Below, piece by piece: positions 6,793-10,909 of a stretch of 10,909 nt of DNA (positions are counted from its first letter, which is position 1; every line of letters starts with the position of its first letter). The notes beneath the pieces are model-generated. The model searched no databases and was not told where the DNA came from. It saw only the letters and a list, made by a program, of their open reading frames with translations. This DNA is from Prevotellaceae bacterium UBA711 (GTDB lineage Bacteria; Bacteroidota; Bacteroidia; Bacteroidales; Bacteroidaceae), in contig DBLZ01000045.1 of assembly GCA_002297545.1 (NCBI GenBank), positions 1 to 10,909 on the forward strand, in the 5' to 3' direction. Both the position numbers and the translations under genes were made by a program.

Positions 6793-7293
6793 GACGTATA
6801 TATCTTCGGTGGCTCCATGGGTGGAACAGGCACCTGGAGCATGCTCTCCCTTTATCCGGAATTGTTTTCCGCCGCAATGCCCGTAGCCGGCAATCCCTCA
6901 AGATGCAATGTAGAAAATGTATCTAAAACACCGCTACTCACAGTCATGGGTACAGGCGACAAGATCATGAATATCGAAACCGTAAAGGATTTTCTCTCAG
7001 AACTGGATGACATTGGTGCCTTATACCGATTCGACATCGAAGAGGATTGGTCGCACGAAGATGTCTGCACACAAAGCTACACTATAGAGCGACTGGACTG
7101 GGTGTTCTCTTATTCAAGACAATCTACACAGAACGCTATCTCAGACGTCACCCCAAATCAACGAACCCTACAGAAAAGCGAGTACATTACGCCATCCGGC
7201 CAAATCGTTCATGCCCCATCCGGCGGACTCTACATCATACGCCGCACCTATTCCGACAACAGCGTAGAAGTGTCCAAGGTACACATCAAATAG
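6793..7293 (+). pseudogene. C-terminal remnant of an esterase (PHB depolymerase/feruloyl esterase-like alpha/beta hydrolase)
   Basis: The frame opens right after an in-frame TAG (6790-6792) with DVYIFGGSMGGTGTW, the nucleophile elbow GGSMGG of secreted esterase/depolymerase-type hydrolases. It continues with AAMPVAGNP, the strand TVMGTGDKIMN bearing the probable catalytic Asp, and WSHEDVC with the probable catalytic His. The tail (SGQIVHAPSGGLYIIRRTYS...) resembles C-terminal sorting or anchoring tails of Bacteroidales secreted proteins. The first ATG in the frame (6817) is the Met right after the nucleophile Ser, so a product started there would lack Ser. The N-terminal half, with the signal peptide and early strands, is missing upstream. 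It is therefore called a 5'-truncated pseudogene. A same-frame stretch at 6718-6789 before the TAG is not recognisable. Confidence 0.72.
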
Positions 7294-7604
7294 TGTTTAT
7301 ACATTTAAGCAATACCCACTCAAGCGTTAACGTCCTACTGAAGCATTTTTATCTATTCATCGCACAAATAATAGCCAATATACTTCTCCCCTTTTACCCC
7401 TAAATTATGTCCCCGGATATAGGGAGCGGACCTATCATCTTTTGGGCACTCACAATACCATATTCAAAGCCTGGTCACCAGTCTGTCAACAACAAATGTA
7501 TTCCCCTGTATAAATCACTCATTTGATGAAACATACCCGATAATGCCATCTCCTCATATCATGCGGTCAGTCAAGAACGAAATTTACCTCTTTATTGGCA
7601 AGGC

Positions 7605-7697
7605 GTTTGAAACTCTAATAGAAACGCGTTCGAGACTCTAATAGAAACGTTGTCCCGTTATTAGTAGAGTCTCGCCCCTGTTTCTACTGGAGTCTCG
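7605..7697. repeat. Four-copy 23-bp repeat arranged as two direct plus two inverted units
   Basis: Copies GTTTGAAACTCTAATAGAAA (from 7605) and GTTCGAGACTCTAATAGAAA (from 7628) are direct repeats 23 bp apart. On the other strand, CGAGACTCTACTAATAA ends at 7674 and CGAGACTCCAGTAGAAACA ends at 7697, again 23 bp apart. Both pairs share one symmetry centre near 7652, and CGAGACTCTA (7631-7640) pairs perfectly with TAGAGTCTCG (7665-7674). It could fold as RNA or be a dispersed palindromic intergenic repeat. Its function is unknown. Confidence 0.8.
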
Positions 7698-7795
7698 TAT
7701 GCCTCTTTATCACAGGCAAAATACCATCCCAACAAAGAGCGTATAAAAAATATTGCTGTCCGCTAAAACTCAAATAGCAATAATATAATAACGGC

Positions 7796-7831
7796 AAAAG
7801 CAACCGAGCCACTTTTGGCCCGGTTGCTTTT
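7796..7831 (-). terminator. Intrinsic terminator, probably bidirectional, of the lipocalin-like gene
   Basis: AAAAGCAACCG (7796-7806) pairs with CGGTTGCTTTT (7821-7831). After one A-C mismatch, GCC pairs with GGC, leaving the loop ACTTTT. T-rich sequence follows on both strands, with the longer run on the plus strand. On the minus strand it lies about 30 bp after the stop of the lipoprotein gene; on the plus strand it would stop any read-through from the esterase remnant. Confidence 0.85.
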
Positions 7832-7862
7832 TCTTGAGGTCTTAACTCTAAGGCGCGTAAAA

Positions 7863-8321
7863 TTAAAGACGGTGGAAAACCAATACGCCACCTCCTACGT
7901 ACATATTAAGAATGTCCCCGGTAACAACGTATTGACGAGTCCATAAGACGGTACTACTGGAACCAATAAATAGCTCTGTATTTTTGTCGCCAGAAACATA
8001 ACTTACTCTCAGAATATCTTCACCATTGGAATTGGATGTAGTTGACCATCCGAAGTTCATAGAATAACGCTGAGATTCGGTTGCTCTTGTTGTGTACGTC
8101 CATGTCTCGACAATAGAACCAGTTTTATCTTCGTTAAACGTAAGTTTCATAGACAGTGAAGCAGTGGTGCCATCATCTGATGCTGTTGTTTCAAGATACC
8201 ATGTGCCGACAAGTTCATCCACTTCTCCGGGGGCAGGTTCGGGGGCTTCATCATCACCACATGAGGTACACATAACTGCTGCTAAAATAGCAACAAATGT
8301 CAGAAATTTGAATTTCTTCAT
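7863..8321 (-). CDS. Lipocalin-like surface lipoprotein
   Basis: This 152-residue protein has a lipoprotein signal peptide: MKKFKF, a hydrophobic stretch, then the lipobox MCTSC with Cys21 as the lipidated residue. The following GDDEAPEPAPGEVDE is acidic, which in Bacteroidota favours export to the outer leaflet of the outer membrane. The mature part starts with LVGTWYLE (about 38-45), the GxW motif at the start of lipocalin-like domains in this phylum. It continues with a strand pattern including LTFNEDKTGS (60-69) and ends in a short strand, VLVFHRL. It is probably a small eight-stranded beta-barrel; the ligand is unknown. It is monocistronic between two gene-free gaps and ends at a clear terminator. 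No TAnnTTTG promoter was found upstream, and the start has no strong Shine-Dalgarno, only an A-rich stretch. Confidence 0.85.
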   Translation of the reverse strand: MKKFKFLTFVAILAAVMCTSCGDDEAPEPAPGEVDELVGTWYLETTASDDGTTASLSMKLTFNEDKTGSIVETWTYTTRATESQRYSMNFGWSTTSNSNGEDILRVSYVSGDKNTELFIGSSSTVLWTRQYVVTGDILNMYVGGGVLVFHRL

Positions 8322-8896
8322 TTTGTTTTACGATTGCCTCGGTCATCCCCTCGTTGGCATTAGATTGGTTTATATGAAAAAAGCGTAGGAATCTGTATCT
8401 GTTACCGTCCTACTGCTTGAGGCTTCTCGCATTGCCCTATCAAAGTCGGACGGCAACGCAGAAGCCCACGCCAATATGTATATAATGCATATAGTTATGC
8501 TTGTCTTGAAGCACATACCAATGCACATGTACATATCCACAGGCATCTACCGTTGCTCACTCCTTGACTTTGATATGAATTTTGCGAGAATTCCAAGCAG
8601 TCAAGAATCAGCGCGGATAAACGCTTTCTTTATTATGTTTTTGCATCCCCCACCGCACATTACCCCTCAACGTGGCTTCTGCAATGACGGTTTGCATTGC
8701 AAATTTATAATTATTTTTCCATTTCCTCTATTTTTTTTGAAGGATATTTTAAATAAATTTGAATCCAAGTGCAATATGCTGTCCAAAGTGATGAGTTTCG
8801 CATCAAACTGCTGTAACTCTATTTGAAACGCGACATAAAAAGACCACAGGCTACATTGTCTATCGAAATCGAGACAAGACATATCTCCAAAATTGT
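8322..8896. other. Gene-free interval, partly AT-rich
   Basis: No supported gene was found; the open frames here lack family features and start signals. An imperfect stem pairs 8421-8436 (GGCTTCTCGCATTGCC) with 8452-8466, without a T-run. A shorter inverted repeat, GCAATG/CATTGC, is at 8681-8686 and 8695-8700. Bases about 8700-8770 are strongly AT-rich. The lipoprotein promoter should lie in the left part, but no standard box was found. Confidence 0.5.
8838..8862 (-). terminator. Possible weak terminator of the phosphofructokinase-muramidase operon
   Basis: On the minus strand, about 35 bp after the muramidase stop, AGACAATG...TGGTCT can form a short, imperfect stem followed by a run of T. 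The stem is only about five pairs with a mismatch, so this is tentative. Confidence 0.3.
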
Positions 8897-9760
8897 CTAT
8901 TTGATTAGCAACTCCTCGAAAGCATCGTCATCGCCATTGAAGACGTTGCAGTCTACGGGACCGCGAATGCCATCCAGTTTGCCACAGTCGGTGTGCTGCC
9001 AGAAACTCCAGGTGATGTCGGTGGCGGGTTGGGATACGTAATAGTGGGCCATCCAAAAAGGATAGGCATCGAAGCAAGGGGCATCGAGAATATCACGGCG
9101 GAAACGATAACCGCTGTAGACTATGGGCTTTACTCCGTAGTGCTGTTCCACGGCGTCCAGCCATTCCTTGGCCATACACTGAATATCGGCCTTATTCTTG
9201 CCTGAGGCCAACCATTTACGTTCATCCTCTATATCGAGGACAGGAGGAAGATCACCGGGAACAAGGTTGACACACGAAATGAAAAATTGTGCCTGTTCTC
9301 TGGCAGTAACATCCGGTGTCATGAAGTGATAGGCACCTCTTACAAAACCATTTGCGCGTGCTTGGGAAAAGTTTTCGTCGAAGTAGCTGTCTTTTAGGCT
9401 GATGCCCTCAGTGGCCTTTATTATAACAAAGGAGACTGGATCAGTACCCATATTTGTGCGACACAAGCGATGCCAGTTGATGCGTTCCTGATAGTGGCTG
9501 ACGTCTATGCCACGGATAGTATAGGACGGCGGATATGTTGTCTCACCATAAATGGCCTTCCACTGGAAACTGTAGGGGTTAACAAAAAAGTGATATAGCA
9601 AGAAGCAATACAGAGACACCATAGCTACACCTCCTGCCACGCTCCACCAGATGGGGATATGTCCCAGCATGCGGGAAAGAAAAGACCCACCGGCCTTCAC
9701 TCCTTTGGAATGGGAAGGAGTCCGGTGGGTATTGTTGTTTGTTCTCTTGTGACGAGGCAT
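8897..9760 (-). CDS. GH25 muramidase (lysozyme) with N-terminal membrane anchor
   Basis: This 287-residue protein starts with a basic cytoplasmic tail (MPRHKRTNNNTHRTPSHSK), then one hydrophobic segment at about 36-60 (IPIWWSVAGG...LLYHFFV), probably an uncleaved signal anchor facing the periplasm. Residues about 82-287 are a glycosyl hydrolase family 25 domain that hydrolyses the MurNAc-GlcNAc bond of peptidoglycan. Visible motifs are GIDVSHYQ (84-91, conserved Asp86), FVIIKATEG (111-119), GAYHF (142-146), the catalytic pair in LDIED (175-179, Asp176 and Glu178), WMAHY (236-240) and SFWQHT (252-257), followed by VDCNVFNG (269-276). All the key acidic residues are present, so it should be active. 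It starts 6 bp after the stop of the phosphofructokinase gene and is probably in the same operon. It is likely for cell-wall remodelling rather than phage lysis, since no holin or phage genes are nearby. Confidence 0.94.
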   Translation of the reverse strand: MPRHKRTNNNTHRTPSHSKGVKAGGSFLSRMLGHIPIWWSVAGGVAMVSLYCFLLYHFFVNPYSFQWKAIYGETTYPPSYTIRGIDVSHYQERINWHRLCRTNMGTDPVSFVIIKATEGISLKDSYFDENFSQARANGFVRGAYHFMTPDVTAREQAQFFISCVNLVPGDLPPVLDIEDERKWLASGKNKADIQCMAKEWLDAVEQHYGVKPIVYSGYRFRRDILDAPCFDAYPFWMAHYYVSQPATDITWSFWQHTDCGKLDGIRGPVDCNVFNGDDDAFEELLIK

Positions 9761-9766
9761 CGTCTA

Positions 9767-10909
9767 TTACTTGGCCTGTTCCAAAGCAAGAGTCTTGGTG
9801 CACTGGTCGCACACCTCTGTGGGTCCCCAGTACTGGATAGGGCCGGGATATACATATGCGGTCTGCTTGGCCCACTCCTCGCGATGAGCAGCAAAGAACT
9901 TGAAAGGAGCACCGTCCAGTTCTACCAAAGCCTTGCGGATAACTGGCTTGTCGGCACCATTACGACGCTCGATGTTCATCATCATGGTAATGGGCACACC
10001 ACCTGCAATCCACTCGGCAGCAGGAGCCGTAGTGTTCTTGATTACACTCATATAACCGGTCTTGCCGTTGGCAATCAGGCGGCTGGCGTTGTAACCAAGG
10101 CTGTAACAGTAGTCAGCATCATAGTTGGAGGGAGCTGCGCAACGGCCTTCGTATCCGAAGAAGTGGTGCTGTGCGCTAAACTTGCCGCAGTATTTACCTT
10201 CCTTCTTCCATGCATCCAACTTGGTAGCAACCATACGGCTGAGGAGCTTTTCTGTTTCAATGAGAGAAACCTGTACGTTGCCATGGGGATCGCGGTCCAG
10301 GCAGAGTTGACGTGCAACATCAGCGGGAAGAGACTCCAAAATAGCCAAATTCTCGGGAGCAATGTTGCCCTTGACGAAGGCAATCTGATCTTCTGCATTG
10401 GCAAACTCGCGAGACTCGCCTGTTGTGGGATCGGTGAGAACCTCGTTGAGCTGACGGATGAGCTTCTTAATGGCAGGGATGAACTCGATAAGCCCCTCAG
10501 GGATGAGCACGGTTCCGAAGTTGTTGCCGTCGGCAGCACGGTCGGCCACAATTTGGGCAATGTATGTTACAACATCGTCAAGAGACATCTCTTTCTGTTC
10601 AACTTCCTCGGAAATAAGACAGATGTTAGGCTGTGTCTCCAAAGCGCACTCCAGGGCGATGTGAGATGCACTGCGACCCATAAGCTTGATGAAATGCCAA
10701 TACTTGCGGGCGCTGTTACAGTCGCGCTGGATATTACCGATCAACTCGGAATAGGTCTTGCAAGCAGTATCGAAGCCAAAAGAGGTCTCGATCTGCTCAT
10801 TCTTCAGATCACCGTCGATGGTCTTGGGGCAACCAATAACCTGCACGCCATACTTCTTGGCTGCATAGTACTCGGCCAAGACACAAGCGTTGGTGTTGGA
10901 GTCGTCGCC
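9767..10909 (-). CDS. pfp: Pyrophosphate-dependent 6-phosphofructokinase, C-terminal 380 residues (5' end outside window)
   Basis: The enzyme transfers phosphate between pyrophosphate and fructose 6-phosphate in glycolysis (EC 2.7.1.90), reversibly and in the cytoplasm. The frame is open to the window edge: GDDSNTNA at 10909-10886 is the donor-site motif. The PPi-type enzymes have GGDDS where ATP-type enzymes have GGDGS, so pyrophosphate is the likely donor. Then come PKTIDGDL (10822-10799) with the catalytic Asp and Lys, MGRSASHIALECA (the MGR substrate motif), and EGLIEFIP. The downstream insert and long C-terminus fit the long (about 550-residue) PFP form common in Bacteroidota. It ends ...CTKTLALEQAK with TAA at 9769-9767. 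About 170 residues should lie beyond the window. The TTG near 10879 is an internal leucine codon, not a start. Confidence 0.95.
   Translation of the reverse strand, partial: GDDSNTNACVLAEYYAAKKYGVQVIGCPKTIDGDLKNEQIETSFGFDTACKTYSELIGNIQRDCNSARKYWHFIKLMGRSASHIALECALETQPNICLISEEVEQKEMSLDDVVTYIAQIVADRAADGNNFGTVLIPEGLIEFIPAIKKLIRQLNEVLTDPTTGESREFANAEDQIAFVKGNIAPENLAILESLPADVARQLCLDRDPHGNVQVSLIETEKLLSRMVATKLDAWKKEGKYCGKFSAQHHFFGYEGRCAAPSNYDADYCYSLGYNASRLIANGKTGYMSVIKNTTAPAAEWIAGGVPITMMMNIERRNGADKPVIRKALVELDGAPFKFFAAHREEWAKQTAYVYPGPIQYWGPTEVCDQCTKTLALEQAK

Larger units (their letters stand above)
7294..7862. other. Gene-free interval after the esterase remnant
   Basis: No convincing coding frame was found on either strand. 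The interval contains a four-copy dyad repeat (7605-7697), a minor inverted repeat TATTGCT/AGCAATA (7751-7757 and 7776-7782) and an intrinsic terminator (7796-7831). The first 300 bases show nothing I recognise. Confidence 0.6.

Noticed and set aside
6702..6926. Short plus-strand frames overlapping the start of the esterase remnant
   Set aside because: They are other frames of the esterase sequence; the recognisable catalytic motifs lie only in the frame ending at 7293.
7605..7697. CRISPR array
   Set aside because: The copies are only 23 bp apart with no spacers between them, and half are inverted, which CRISPR arrays are not.
8476..8882. Small open frames in the AT-rich gap
   Set aside because: There is no domain, signal peptide or ribosome site; the composition looks like non-coding AT-rich DNA.
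8897..9760. Prophage origin of the GH25 muramidase
   Set aside because: No holin, tail or integrase genes are nearby, it has a membrane anchor, and it follows phosphofructokinase closely, which suggests a chromosomal gene.

Overview
The window looks like chromosomal DNA of a Bacteroidales gut-type bacterium (Bacteroides, Phocaeicola or Prevotella lineage). The evidence is the Bacteroidota -7 promoter box (TAnnTTTG) found upstream of three genes, a long-form pyrophosphate-dependent phosphofructokinase, Bacteroidota-style AraC regulators, a lipoprotein whose lipobox is followed by acidic residues, and weak Shine-Dalgarno signals. The species cannot be fixed from this sequence alone.

Left part (1-6443): a regulator and stress/metabolism locus. 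Two tandem paralogous AraC-family regulators lie on the minus strand. The first is complete (1362 to 448). The second (440 to 1) is cut by the window edge and has an unusual cysteine cluster. Divergently, on the plus strand, are an iron-containing, YqhD-like alcohol/aldehyde dehydrogenase, a MATE efflux pump, an exported alpha/beta hydrolase with a cysteine nucleophile, and a DUF3737 beta-helix protein. Three promoters (regulator, dehydrogenase, hydrolase) share one layout that I read directly from the bases: two direct repeats TCnGTAAT, 31, 31 or 21 bp apart, with the nearer repeat starting exactly 38 bp before the -7 box in all three. The simplest reading is one AraC regulon controlling itself, dehydrogenase-MATE, and hydrolase-DUF3737. 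A role in aldehyde/electrophile or redox stress is an inference.

Middle part (6440-7862): decayed genes and intergenic structure. A YdeI-like gene, once probably translationally coupled to DUF3737 (ATGA overlap), is broken by at least three frameshifts. It is followed by the C-terminal half of an esterase that has lost its N-terminus. A gene-free stretch then holds a four-copy 23-bp repeat arranged as a perfect dyad, and a clear intrinsic terminator.

Right part (7863-10909), minus strand: a small lipocalin-like surface lipoprotein, a 575-bp gene-free AT-rich gap, and a likely two-gene operon of pyrophosphate-dependent phosphofructokinase (5' end outside the window) followed 6 bp later by a membrane-anchored GH25 muramidase.
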